Shown: one piece after another, positions 23,417 through 37,131 of the stretch
How the letters are laid out: every line of letters starts with the position of its first letter
Numbering within the stretch: the first letter of the stretch is position 1
NCBI GenBank assembly: GCA_025716815.1
Contig: JAIXMN010000004.1
Coordinates: 310,001-374,000, forward strand
Direction of reading: 5' to 3'
Length of the DNA stretch: 64,000 nt
Source of the DNA: Dichotomocladium elegans
Lineage: Eukaryota; Mucoromycota; Mucoromycetes; Mucorales; Lichtheimiaceae
Made by a program: the position numbers and the translations under genes
Notes under the pieces: generated by a model
Database searches by the model: none
What the model was told of the DNA's origin: nothing
What the model saw: the letters and a program-made list of their open reading frames with translations, nothing else

Positions 23417-24910
23417 TCATTTTCCTTTAACTTTCACCACCAGTTCAGACACAGGCTTGTCTTCCTCGACATGTCTGTAGATATAGCCGATAATTCGCAG
23501 TGCCTCAGCACGTTTGTACCGAATCTTCTTGTCGACAGACTATAAAAGGCAGGGGGTTCGAACAATTTATTCGTCTTCTAGAAAACAACCTACAAACCGA
23601 CCATACCTTATCTTGGAGAATTGTATCACACACTTGTCGGAGGGTTGCCTCGACCTCAAATTTAGAGGTCTGCCACAATGCCTTGTATGCCTAATCCGCA
23701 CCAATACCGTTAACACTATCTTTTGCCCAAGAAGCTTCAACGAAAAAGCTACGTACTCGGTTGGTCGCCTCTTCTTCAAGCTTAAGTCGTTCAGCCTGAT
23801 CCATTCCTTGTTCCTCCGCCTTCTGGACCATCTCTGCAAGCGCCTGCATGTCCATTGCGCTTTTAAGAGTAGTCCAGAGTTCCTTCACGATATGCCGTTT
23901 TTGCTTAACATTGTGAAAAATGCTGGGCATCTCGCCACCTTTGAGACCCAAGAAATGCTTGGCTTTGCTCGAATAAACGCCACCGATGGAGTGAAGAAGT
24001 TCAAGGCCGTAGCTTTCCCCCTTCAGTTTCTCCGCCTCAAGCTTGATTTGTTCCTCAAATGCCATCACCGACCCTTCATCACGAGCACCATTGACAAAGA
24101 GCTCAAGCTTGTGAAGCAGGTTCTCCGAAAGCTTCTTTACCCGCTCTTGCTGTTGCGCACGCATCTTCTCAATCTGCTCTTTGCTTGGGTGTGCAGACTT
24201 GGATTCCTCTGCTTCCTTGTTGCCTTCATCAGTAGTTCCTTGTTCCGCAGCAGCACCAAATACTTCGCCGATACTCAGATCGCCAATGATACCTTTTGTT
24301 AAAGAAAAAAAAGTTCAGTACCGGCACTTTGCTGCTTATTCAAATATACAAGTGTTAAAGGAAACAGATACTTTACTGCGAAAAGCATCGCCCCCGAACA
24401 TTTGCTGAAAATGCTCGCGGGGATCGGCAAAACCGCCTTCCGGTGAGAGCTCCTTATCTTTGCCGTATTTATTATAATGAGCACGGAGTTGTGGATCCAT
24501 AAGGACTTGATATGCTTCCGAGATTTCTTTGAACTAAAGAAAGATGAATGAGCAGAGCGTCTTTGAAAAAACGGAAGTGATCATTCAAAGGATGAACCTT
24601 TTCTTCGGCATCTTCTTCTTTATTCTTGTCGGGATGGTAGATCTGCAAGACTGAGCGTCAATATGTGGAGTCACTCAAACATGATATTTTAGAAAAAAAA
24701 AAAGGAAAAAGAAGCCCCCTTCTTACGATAGCAAGCTTTCTGCAGAAACATGCAAGTGAATTAGCGTCTGCGCAACCAGTTGGCTGACCGAGATCCAATG
24801 ACTAACCGATAAGCTTTCTTGATTTGTGCACTTTCAGCATTAATAGGAACATTGAGAAGTTCATAGTAAGAAGTGTCGATTGGCTTCTCGTCGGTACCGA
24901 AGGCAGGCAT
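23417..24910 (-). CDS. J-domain cochaperone with DnaJ-X domain, Caj1-like
   Basis: Seven exons in transcript order: 24910-24807, 24739-24727, 24642-24598, 24533-24377, 24292-23757, 23690-23607, 23539-23417; 353 residues. The J domain begins DTSYYELLNVPINAESAQIKKAYR, runs through a 13-nt microexon (KLAI) and carries HPDKN in exon 3, then FKEISEAYQVLMDPQLRAHY. A Gly/Phe-type linker with FGGDAF follows. The C-terminal half is a DnaJ-X domain with charged helices and ALWQTSKFEVEATLRQVCD. The HPD motif stimulates Hsp70 ATPase. Caj1-type proteins act at the plasma membrane and in general proteostasis, so an Hsp70 partner role is solid while location is inferred. The 66-nt intron 5 (GTACGT donor, TTAAC branch) is in frame, and retention would add a TAG stop. 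Confidence 0.9.
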
Positions 24911-26969
24911 CGTGTGTTGTATTTGTAGTAATAAATAAAGGAGAAAGCCCACAGAATGTTGGGTATGGATGATACCCTTTTTTGTTTTTTTTCAATTGCC
25001 GAGAAACCGCCCTGTTCTGCCCCGTCCCGAAGGCCGTGCCAAGCAATGCGGACCCAACAATGGCTCCTATGTTACCCAAACTCATGTGACCGCAGGGCCA
25101 TAAAAAAAATGGCGGAAAAAATGCACCGGACACAGGTATAATTCTTTGTGTTATCTGTTTTCAAGGAGGGTGTGCAGGATAGGCCGAAAAAAAAAGTATC
25201 ACTGGTTTAGTCAACAGGAAATGCAATCTCATGTCATCCCTTAGCAATTCACCCTCCTCCTTCAAAGGCAGTAAAGTACGTTGCTAGTAAGAAGACGGAG
25301 AGGTTATATCGAAGGGTACTTAAAAGTTACGTAAGGGACGGTTGGATCGGAAGGAGCAGCACCAGCAGTTAAAACCAGAGAAGATTGACTTAGCTCTCGT
25401 ATCTAATCTAAACCATGTTCTTTATAGCCAACTCCTAAGGGCTGTTGAAGGAAGAGCGAATCAACCTACACGTGAGACTCTACATTTAATTGGCGTCAAG
25501 TGAAATGCTTTTGTAGGCCGCCACGACGGCCTCATAGCGATGTGTTATGGATTATTACGTGTAAACTTTAATCATGCGCGTTATCTTCTTAGGCCTGAAG
25601 TTTCCGTGCATCTATTGGCGATATAATAAGAACCATACTACAAATAAGATAGAAATAGTATGCGCATCAAGACGACAGAATATACTTTCGAACCCGAGTA
25701 CTTTACGTGTATCCTATGCTCAGGCGGTCTCTGGGAAGACAATTTATCACACCAACATTTTGAAATGGATACTCCTTGGATATCTGTTGGTCTAATGCCC
25801 TCGCTCAACTGAACCGGGTGGACCATCTGATACACGCTCAGGCAAGATCAAGGCAATCACGAGCATATCAGTAGCTTTCCGCATCATCTATCGCTAAGTC
25901 AACGAGGATAACCACGAGAAAAGCACCCCTTCTATTTTGAAAGGAAAGCACATTGTAAGTCGAAAGATAGAGAGATGGATTAATAATATCTGCTGGTCCA
26001 ACTGATATATCCACATCTTATCTTGTATGCGACCGCTTCCTTGAACTACTGTGCGTATTTTCTAACTAGGCGTTCCAGTGTAGCGCATTCATCTTTATGG
26101 TTTTTTGTATACGTCTGATAACATTATTTTTCCGAGTTAGCACGTACAAAGAGAAATACCATTCATTTGGCAACATATCGATCGGATCCTAACGCTGCAT
26201 CTGTATATCACCCAGACCCACCCATGACCTCGAAGTATTCTAAAGGTTCTCGAACCCTCATATTTCAAACCATACAAATCGTAAGGAAACGGCTTCAACA
26301 AATGACTACTGAGTAGCATTCCGGTAAATGCTAGAAAAAAAAGCCTTGAATGGTAACATCATTCGACGGCAAGAGATTCTTGCACAAGAAGACGTTCATT
26401 CTCCTAATATTTCGAAAAATCACATATCCAACAGCCGTAGTTTGGAACCGTACAACATGGACGCTGCAGTTCTGTGCTATCTGCATGTCAGTCCTATTAT
26501 ATTATATATGGGTGCTCACGTTCTAGCCGAAAAATATAGAAATAGTCTGCATTCCTTAACCAGCTGGCATACACCCGTGAGGAATGGTAGCAGAGAGAAA
26601 TATTTCGTGAAGAATTGGTTATGTCCCATACTGATGTATTATTATATGCGCTTCTATATGCATATGCATTGACAGATTGAGGAGAAAGGACATACTTTGA
26701 ATGTTTAATGTAGCATTGAGACATATTCCTTCCTATTTTTTTTTTTTATATTTTTAGCTAAACCAACTCAATTGAAATCCTTTTCGTAGTAAAGCAAGGT
26801 TAAGGAATTTGTATATTTCTGTTTATATCAATTTTCTCTACTCATTCTACGCTATCTAGGCTAGAATCGATAAAAGAAAGACGAAGATGGTGCTTTCCAA
26901 AAAAAGGGACACAGTGTAAAACTAAAGCAATGCATTAGAAAGGCCAATCAGCCAGCCGTACGAGCAGAA
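24911..26969. other. Gene-free stretch, 2.1 kb
   Basis: Upstream of the J-protein gene and downstream of the Git1-like gene. AT-rich, with only short frames lacking recognisable domains. No RNA gene is seen. Confidence 0.5.
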
Positions 26970-28984
26970 TCATTGTTGGGGAGGCTTGAAATCCGAGTTT
27001 TCTTCAAGGCTGTTATTCTGCATGGTATGATAGGATTGCTTATTGCCAAGGCCAAGCAGAGAAATGTCATATCCGTTAGCTTTCAAATACTCTCTGAACT
27101 CAGCATCCTGTTCAGTAAGGTAATCAGGTCCAGCCTCTGGCAGAAAGAAGAAGGCAGCAAGGCCAGCTGCGAAGGTAATTGCACTTCCGATAAGGAAAGG
27201 ACCACGCACGCCACCCATGGCCTCCTGCATTGGCGCGAATGCAAGCGTTCCGACAGTTGCACCTACCTTGCCGATGGCTATCACATATCATCGACGCATG
27301 ATTTCTTATGCTTTTAAAAAAAAGATGTTCGCATATGCAATGTAAATCACACCAAGGGCTCATGTACCTGCAGAAATACCGTAGCCCGTGCCTCTAACAG
27401 CCGTCGGATAAAGTTCCATTGCGTTTAGACCCATACAGTCTCCAGGGCCAAATTCACCAAGGGCCATGAAGATACCGTACATAATCTATCATGGACTTCT
27501 GAATCAGAATGTCCCCTGCGCGAGTGGAAGGTCTTAGGGCCAGCTGACATTCACTCACCACAAACATAGGGAAACAATTGGCCGAAAGAGGATAGTATGT
27601 GCCACCGATGATGAAGCCAACAATAGCTTGAAGGGACAAGCCAAGAGCTAGGGTTTTTCTCCGGCCAATACGATCGACTGCGAAGGCGCCAGCAATGGAG
27701 CCCGGGAGATAGAAAGCATAAAGCAACACATTCCAGGCAGTGACAATGAGCAACGAACCACTGGGAGCAGCAGTGTCGATAATGATGCTCGAGAAAACAC
27801 CCATCGGGAATCCGACAAAGTCATAGATGAACCAGAGACCTGATGTTAAAAGCATACGCGGCCAGTATTTCTTGAAAATCAACCAATAGGGCACGCTCCT
27901 ACGCATGGCACCTTCCTTGTATCGCTTCGAGTCGGCCATCTTAAGTCGAACTAAATGGAAATTAGATTTGAACGAGTATCATCAAAACGATATGTATAGC
28001 ATGACGTACAATAGAGGACTGACAAGGGAGGCACAATACCAAGGCCAAGCGCGACACGCCACACGGGTTCGAGGTTGTCCTTGAATATTGCAAGCAAGAT
28101 AACCACCACAACTGCTGACGTAACGTAGCCCAGGTCAATGACAAAGTTAGTAACCTAGCATCATCAATGACAGGAGCGGAGGAGATAATAAGTCTTTTTT
28201 TTTTAAAAAAAAGAAATGTGACCGGAGATCTCACAAGAACAAACAGACCGCCTCGTCGACCAGGAGCAACGTCGTCTGCTGATTCACCTGCTGACACGGA
28301 GCTGCATGGATACTCGCCACCGACACCGACGCCAAGGATGCCACGACTCACGATCATCATCCACAGCAACCCGGTGGGGCTTGTTCCGCTCGATGCAGCA
28401 GATAAGGCCGCGCCAATAATGACTAGGGCTGTCGTCAAGATCAAACCGATTTTCCGACCAACACGGTCAATGACCAGGCCAAAACCTTTAGCATTCATAT
28501 TGGTAAAAGGATACGCAGCGAGGTAAAGAATTTCAGATGTTTGTTCTCTGCGCGAGCACGGGTTTGGCATGTATTCCCATTTCCGCCATCCTCCTTTTCT
28601 TTCCACAAACCTATCTGACCAACTACAGCGCCCACAAAGAGGGCATAGGAGAGCCTGGATACCATGGTGGAGTTGAAGATTTCTGCGCCATAAATGGTGG
28701 ATAAGAGCAAGTTGACGGAGCTAATGATTCCTTGTGGATTCGGAGCCCATTAGCCCAAAACAGGTTGTGAGGTTGTGATAAGAGCAAGTACCTGACTGAT
28801 AGCCATCCGACAGAAGGGCAAAGCCGCTGAAGAGGACGTTGAAGTATGAAGACGTCTTCCCAGGTTTCTGTGCACCTTCAGCAGGGCTTTCGGATACTTG
28901 TTCGTATATTCCAGTTTCCCTGGTGACCTCATCAGCCACGCTACTCACCCCAAGGGTCTTTGGGATAGTATCCGACAGTGTCAT
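26970..28984 (-). CDS. MFS phosphate/glycerophosphodiester transporter, Git1-like
   Basis: Seven exons: 28984-28792, 28730-28611, 28485-28235, 28154-28010, 27950-27559, 27485-27368, 27277-26970; 508 residues, close to yeast Git1 (about 518). An acidic N-tail (1-45) precedes helix 1 with FSGFALLSDGYQSG, where the Ser-Asp-Gly-Tyr-Gln stretch is typical of Git1 and Pho84 relatives. The MFS loop 2-3 motif is GFGLVIDRVGRK. GGEYPCSSVSAGE follows in helix 4-5 and FAVDRIGRRKT in the second half, then ELYPTAVRGTGYG. Git1 proteins import glycerophosphoinositol and glycerophosphocholine with protons; the exact substrate is not shown. Its start faces that of a DHA1 transporter across 733 bases. Confidence 0.88.
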
Positions 28985-29650
28985 TCTACGGTTCACGTAG
29001 GAAGGAGATGGAGACGTGAAAAGCAAAATAATGAAGAAGGAAAAGAAAAAAATGGAAAATTTGCTTTTGGAGATGTTCAATCGATAGGAACACACACTCT
29101 CTCTCCGCCCCCGAACCCCTTTGTCTCCTTTATGGCCAGTGTCCAATCAGAAGCAGAACCCCTTTCACTACTCAAAATTCGCACATGGACTAGCGCATGA
29201 CGTTGTTATTGGCTGGCCTTTCATTTCGTAGAGAGACCGTGACACCCACTCGGGTCAAAGATACCAAGAAAGGCAAATTGATACCATTTCAGCGTTTTGC
29301 ATCTACGTTCTGATAGATCAAACAATAGCACGTAGGACTGTGCAACGCTCCTTCCTGTCTTGTCTTCATCTGGAGGGAGATCAACATACATGTATAACAG
29401 ACCAGTTGTCTATCTCCTTGCAACATATTCATATTGATGCATATCGCATGATGCGGTGATATCATTTATTGGCAGTAGTCAGAAACCTTGTCTGGCGTCT
29501 CCAAAGGCTGTTCATGTGGATAAATTAGCAGAAAAAAAGTTGCCCTGCTATTCCCCTTTGTCCGACAGTCTATCCTGTTTGGCTTGACATGCAATTTTCT
29601 TGCTGTTCGAATATATACCGAAGCAAGCCGCTCAACTCCCCTCAAAGGAC

Positions 29651-29658
29651 ATATAAAG
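29651..29658 (+). promoter_or_regulatory. TATA box of the DHA1 transporter gene
   Basis: ATATAAAG lies about 60 bases before the ATG at 29718, followed by a purine-rich leader. The position and sequence fit a fungal TATA box. Confidence 0.45.
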
Positions 29659-29717
29659 GAGGAGGAGGGACGGGGAGAGGAAAAAAGTAAGAAAGATCAA
29701 ACACAATACTAAACGCC

Positions 29718-31696
29718 ATGGCCCGTCATCAGCGTTCGTCCAGCGCACCCTGCACGTTTTCAAGACAAAACTCCGTCCGCACATTGGTCAAGTCAGATGA
29801 TGATGATGGCGACACGGTCATCGAGTCCTTGGAGGACCCTATCCCATTCGATGTCCCAGAGCCAGAGAAGAAGAAGAAGCATATCACGGATATCGAATGG
29901 GTTGCCAGCAAAGAGAGCCAGCGCTTCAGCGATGATAGATTATGCAGCGGCTACCAACCAAGCGATGCACAGACACGACCTCGAGAGCCTTACTCTGTAT
30001 TCTCTACTGCAAAGATCCGCTGGATTGTCTTCCTTGTGTCGATAGCGGCCTTTTTTGCGCCCTTCTCGGTCAATAGCTACTTTCCTGCGATGAACTTGAT
30101 CGAAATGGTAAAACAGAATCCCCCCTTTTGAGTTTTCATCGTTTTCTTTCGTCTTTTGTCTAAAGCAATAATCTGTTCTTGCATGTCCAGGAATTCAGCA
30201 TTACTTCCGCACAAGTGTAAGTTCTTATGCGTTAAAGTAAGTGATCTCACCCATGCTGATATGGATAATCCCATTTTTAGGAATCTTTCGGTCACAGTAT
30301 TTATGATCTTCCAAGCCATATCGCCCTCCTTTTGGAGTGGAATAGCAGACACGAAAGGACGTCGCCCCGTCTATGTCCTGACACTCTTTATCTTTATGAT
30401 CGCCTGCGTTGGGCTTGCGATGGCCAAGTCATATGTGGGATTACTCTTATTCCGAATGCTTCAGGCATTCGGAGCAAGTTCCGTCATTGCAATCGGCGCA
30501 GGTGTTATCGGTAAAATCTTAAGCGGGGCCGGAAAAAGATCCTTCTAAGCTGACACACACACACACCCTGTTAGCCGACGTGGCACATCCATCCCAACGC
30601 GGGGAATACATCGGATGGTATTCGCTGGGGTGGAACCTTGGTCCTGTCGTTGGGCCTGCCATGGGTGGATTCGTGTCAAAGTTCATTGGATGGCGATGGA
30701 TATTCTGGATTCTTGCCATCCTCAGCGGCGTCCACTGGTTGTTGATCGGCTTTGGTCTGCCCGAAACACTGAGGGCACTTGTAGGCAACGGCTCAGGGTA
30801 TGCAAACCCGACCCCTTTCCAGTGGTGGTGCTCTGCGAAGGCCAAAAACAACAATCCTTCCACGCGGATCTCCTCCTCATCCCGGTCGCTGCGACTATCA
30901 TCCTTCCTTGCGCCCTTTCTTTGTATCAAGGAAAAAGATGTTTTGACGTTACTTGTCCATTATAGTGCGCAGTATGCGGCCTGCTACACCGTCTCAACAT
31001 CGATTCCATTCGTATTGAGTCACCGGTATGGGCTCGATGAAATGTTGATTGGATTTTGTTATATTCCTATGGGCATCGGCTGCGTCGCAGGCTCGGTCTT
31101 TCAGGGAAAGATGCTCAACCGCAACTATGATGCGTTTCGCGCGCGCTTTTCCGTCATCTCCTTTGATCCATCCCAGGTGGAGATCCCGATTGAGCAAGCT
31201 AGGCTTCGAACGGTTTGGGTCCACGCACTGGTATTCAATCTTCTCCTTGTGGTCTACGGCTGGTGTCTTTACATCAAGGCCCCGCTTGGATCGGTACTTG
31301 CTATCCACTTTGTTCGTAAGTCACGTCTGTCTGTTTGATTACTTGGCAGCCAGTTGTTCTTTTGATGTATAACAACAACAAAACAAACTGATCCCGTCCC
31401 AACCCCACTCCCGATTAGTTGGATTTACATCACAAGCGATATTTAACTGCATACAGACATTGCTCGTCGATCTGTTCCCTTCCCAGTCAGCAGGCGTAAC
31501 AGCCTCAAACAACATTTTCCGTTGCATATTTGGCGCTGGAGCCACAACTGCCATCATTCCGTTGCTCCAGCTATTCGATGTTGGATGGGCCTTTACCCTT
31601 GTATCCATCCTCCTGTTGATCTCTCGCCTTCTCCTTTACATCGAGCTAAAGTTTGGGTCGCAGTGGCGGAGTGAGCGTACTCAGCGCTTACAATGA
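29718..31696 (+). CDS. MFS drug:H+ antiporter, DHA1 (12-TM) family
   Basis: Exons 29718-30107, 30191-30216 (26-nt microexon), 30281-30510, 30575-31315, 31419-31696; 554 residues. A long acidic cytosolic N-tail (1-95) is followed by helix 1 with FLVSIAAFFAPFSVNSYFPA, the microexon EFSITSAQV, then NLSVTVFMIFQAISPSFWSGIADTKGRRPVY (split across residues), where DTKGRRP is the MFS loop 2-3 motif. DVAHPSQRGEYIGWYSLGWNLGPVVGPAMGG is the helix 4-5 motif C region that marks antiporters, as in Aqr1/Qdr/Dtr1 relatives. These proteins export drugs, weak acids or polyamines. The precise cargo is unknown. Convergent with the MYST gene, 233 bases apart. Confidence 0.88.
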
Positions 31697-31929
31697 ATAG
31701 CTTGTATATTACTGTGAATATATATAGATAGATATACATATATGTGTAGATGGACGTTCTCTGTGCTATGGAGAGAGAGAGGGGGGGATGAAGGAGAGGA
31801 AATGATGAGAGAGAATGAGAGAAAGTGTATGTATGTGTAAGTCTTTGAGAGCGTAATAGATGCATTTTTGTTCATGAGATGATGGAATGTATGATGTGCA
31901 ATAATAAGGAAGGAAAGCATGGGTTAGGA

Positions 31930-33734
<1,805 letters not shown>

Positions 33735-35370
33735 TGTTTTACTTGTCGACAAAGATAAATAAAGAAAAAATAAAACGTGAAGGACGGTATCGCAAAGGAG
33801 CTGCAGGGATGGTTTTTTTTTTCGTTCACTGGCTGGGTAGCGGGGGCTGGAGATCGGCTGGGGGTGGTGAGGGTGGGTGGGGAGTGGACGGGTGAATGGG
33901 GTGGGTTGGGAAGGTTGAGGCGTGGTGCTAGCAATTGTTGCCGATTCTGTATTTCGCCGTCACAGCATCCCTAACTAGGCAAACCGACATACCAAAACAG
34001 ACACATTATCCCACACTTGTCTTTGCCTCTCGATCTTCTGGTGTCTGAGCCTCTCCACTACGTTCCACGTCAGTCACCTTTTGGATTCCAGAGACTTTGA
34101 TCAGCTGAGGGCAGGTCAGGTCAGGGCAGGGTCGTAGAGGATAAAGAACCTTGCTTTCAGACGTTTCCTGGAACACATCCCATCATGCTCATGCAGAAAA
34201 TTGGGAGTACATTATTATGAATACAAGTCTCTCCTCTGATGATGCCCAGATGCACTGATTTTCTTCTTGAGGAGAAAAAAGTGCTTACGTCAGTTTCATG
34301 TCACATGTTTTACAATTGAGGAAGTGTGATGTATTCTTTTCTTTCTGCCAGACTAGTTCTAGAGGTTTGTCATCTCTCTTGGCTTAGGGTAGACTTTCAA
34401 AGAAAACAACATGTGATACATATCATAAGCATGCTTACAAGAAAAAATGAGAAAGTCAGCTCTTGAATACGGAAATAATTGCGACGATCAACCTTGGACT
34501 TCAACGCCATGGCATATTCTGTTAACCCGGCACTGCCACTGTCAGGTGGTCACATGCCCCTTCTTTCTCATTTGTCTCCGCGAGATATGCACTGACGGGG
34601 TTGTCGGGTTACTAATGACATATACTGGGGAAAGGAAAAGGTTGGTATTCACATGTTAGAGGTGCAGAAAATGAACCCTATGGTATGTCCGTCGTCACCC
34701 GGCGCATTTTGTGGGTAAAATGGAGAAGAGCGCTGCGCTCGTCACATGCTTCCATTGATAGTATTATTAAACCCCCATGTTATTGTGACAAGTGAGTATT
34801 TTTCATTTGGTTGTTGTGGGTGGTGCAAAAGCGATCGGGCTTTTATTCAAAAGCTGCCGACGTTTTCCTCATTGCAAAGACTACAGGCTTTCGAGTCATA
34901 AAGCCAGTTTTTCTTTGCCCAATGCGGCTTTTATCGCGACCATGTACCGACTAGGAACCAAATGACGGAAAATAATAGTGCAAAACCCTGGAACTGTCTG
35001 ACAATCGATGCAATTAATAGCTCACTCGTACTCGTTAAGAGGCTGAATAACAAAAGTTGTTAAACAAAGTTTACTGCGTGTGAGTTTATGCGTCTGATTG
35101 TTGATGATCGCACATGAAATCGCTTGTCTCCTAAAGGTGTGGAAATATACCCGACTGTGGGAAATATCTTATATCAATTCCGATTCATACCGTAGTTTGA
35201 ATGATCCCCTGAGCGCTCTCATATGCATGCTCGTTGGAGCAAGAGGCATGAGCAGGAGTAGAGCGGACTATCATTCCCTCTATTTATCCTCTGTTAAAAG
35301 CTTTTGGGCCCTTCTTCTTTTACTATCCCGCTCTTAAACACACACACACACTTCCCTTGAAGCCATTCTC
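33735..35370. other. Divergent intergenic region, 1.6 kb
   Basis: Lies between the MYST and PH gene starts. It contains a G-rich stretch (33838-33930) near the MYST start, then AT-rich sequence. A TATTTAT element near 35279 and a CA-rich leader (about 35337-35352) precede the PH gene. No genes seen. Confidence 0.5.
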
Positions 35371-36381
35371 ATGAACCGAATAAATATACACAACGACTAT
35401 AGCAATCGAAGTAACACCCACAACAGCCATGAACGCACCTCGTCAGATCTGGTACACGAACCAAGTTACCGTACCGACAGCTCTTCCGGTCCGTCTATCA
35501 CCAAAAAATCATTAATAAATGCATTCATGGTGACCAAGTCAGCACCATCGTCCACATATCCTGTTATACCACCGTTACATACCACCATTCCGCCCGAGAT
35601 CAGCAATCCCGCAGCCTTTCGACCACTTTACGGCCAGGTCAAGACAGAAGTAGTATGGAAATATTATTCCATAAAGGGATGGATGACAAAGCACATACCT
35701 CCGTCCTACTCGTTTTCCAAGACCAGAAAGCTACGTTACGTTGTTCTAGCGGATAGGATGGTTTATACGTTCAAGACAGATAGTCCTACACCCTTTTATC
35801 GCGAGTTTTTCGAGTTAACGGGAGACACAGATGTTTTTGTCTCCAACTATCTTTCTGGAGTGATGTACTGCATTGAAGTCTCCAAGAGGGATCATCGGGA
35901 GCGCAAGTCGTGGTATTTGCAGTGTGAGGATTCTGAATCCATGAAACTGTGGCTGGACCGACTCAAGAAGACCGTTTCCTGGCTGCGCAGCTGCCATGGA
36001 TCAGCAACGTCAAGTATTGTTGCTCATGGTACAGCCCAGCAGCATCCGCAAGAACAGGATCAAGAGCAGCAAAGATCCTTTGGTATCAACAGTTCTTCAT
36101 CCGACAGCATTCTGTCAGCCCCGTCTTCTCCAACGTTCCTACCTATCTCAGTACGACGCAACACGCATTCAACGGATGACACTGACATTGTATCGACCAT
36201 CGACCCACAGGACTTGTTTTACGCGGACGAATATGACAAATGGGAACCGCCTCATCCAATTGCACGTCATGCCCCGCGTCGAACAAAGTCCATATCACAT
36301 TGCATGCAATTACCACCGCAGCAGCCTCCGCCCAGGTTTGCTCCACCGCCGCCTCCCTTGTCTCAAAAGTTTCATGTATAA
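35371..36381 (+). CDS. PH-domain protein
   Basis: Single-exon, 336 residues. A polar N-tail (1-85) leads into a pleckstrin-homology domain at about 92-212: YYSIKGWMTKHIPPSYSFSK, then KLRYVVLADRMVYTFK, a variable loop, SGVMYCIEVSK and the closing helix SMKLWLDRLKKTVSWL with its conserved Trp. PH domains bind phosphoinositides or proteins, so membrane association is expected. The C-terminal part is Ser/Gln-rich and ends in a Pro-rich run (PPQQPPPRFAPPPPP) that could bind SH3 or WW domains. No other catalytic domain is present. The specific role is unknown. Confidence 0.85.
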   Translation: MNRINIHNDYSNRSNTHNSHERTSSDLVHEPSYRTDSSSGPSITKKSLINAFMVTKSAPSSTYPVIPPLHTTIPPEISNPAAFRPLYGQVKTEVVWKYYSIKGWMTKHIPPSYSFSKTRKLRYVVLADRMVYTFKTDSPTPFYREFFELTGDTDVFVSNYLSGVMYCIEVSKRDHRERKSWYLQCEDSESMKLWLDRLKKTVSWLRSCHGSATSSIVAHGTAQQHPQEQDQEQQRSFGINSSSSDSILSAPSSPTFLPISVRRNTHSTDDTDIVSTIDPQDLFYADEYDKWEPPHPIARHAPRRTKSISHCMQLPPQQPPPRFAPPPPPLSQKFHV

Positions 36382-37071
36382 TATTTTCTCTCTACTATCG
36401 CTCAATTGTATATACTCGGTGCTATTGCTATATCTATGTTTCGAACATTCCCTCTCCCCATTAAACGTCAACAAAGACAAATCACGTGTACAGTTCCCAC
36501 ACAAAATTAACTTTTTCGAAGTGAAAACAGCGAGAAAGAGAAATCTTCTCGGTTCACCTGTTCTTTTTTTTTTTTTTTACATTCGAGATGGAAATACATT
36601 CAGCCTGGTCTTTTTGCAACGCGCCCTAAAACGGTAATTTTTTTTACGGTGAAAAAGGCTCACACCATTATTTTTTTTAATAGTCCAACTGTGTATACGC
36701 GTTTTACCTCCGCCTCTCTTTCATTCGCCGCACCCACCCCCCAAAACCTTTCTTTACAGAATTTAACACCGCATCGACCGGAGCAAGAACTGATGCCTTG
36801 TCTAAAAGAAATAAGCTAACAATTACCTGATGATTTCAGGTGTCTTCTTTTAAATGCAGATAGATCGCTCGACACTTTACCCCCCCATAGTTTCTCATTT
36901 ACTCCGCATATTCTTTTTCTATTATCAACCCGTCCCCCCTTTTATTCATCTCCTTATTCGAAACTCCGCTCTCCTGGTATTGCGAATCTGGTAAGGCTCC
37001 ATCTGATTGGGGAAAGACAAAGGAACGCAGATCTATGGAGATGCCAGAAACGAGAGAGAGGGAGGAAAAAT

Positions 37072-37131
37072 GTGCCTGTGTGCGTGTATAGAGTGCGTGC
37101 GTGTGTGCGTGCGTGTGTGTGTGTGTGTGCG
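37072..37131. repeat. GT/GTGC-rich microsatellite
   Basis: Interrupted GTGC and GT repeats ending in a pure GT run. It is intergenic; the His-Thr frames on the other strand are an artefact of the repeat. Confidence 0.85.

Noticed and set aside
26328..26672. 114-codon plus-strand frame in AT-rich DNA
   Set aside because: Low-complexity Tyr/Met-rich end and no family resemblance.
33735..33752. Longer start for the MYST protein
   Set aside because: The codon at 33752 is TTG; the first ATG is at 33734.
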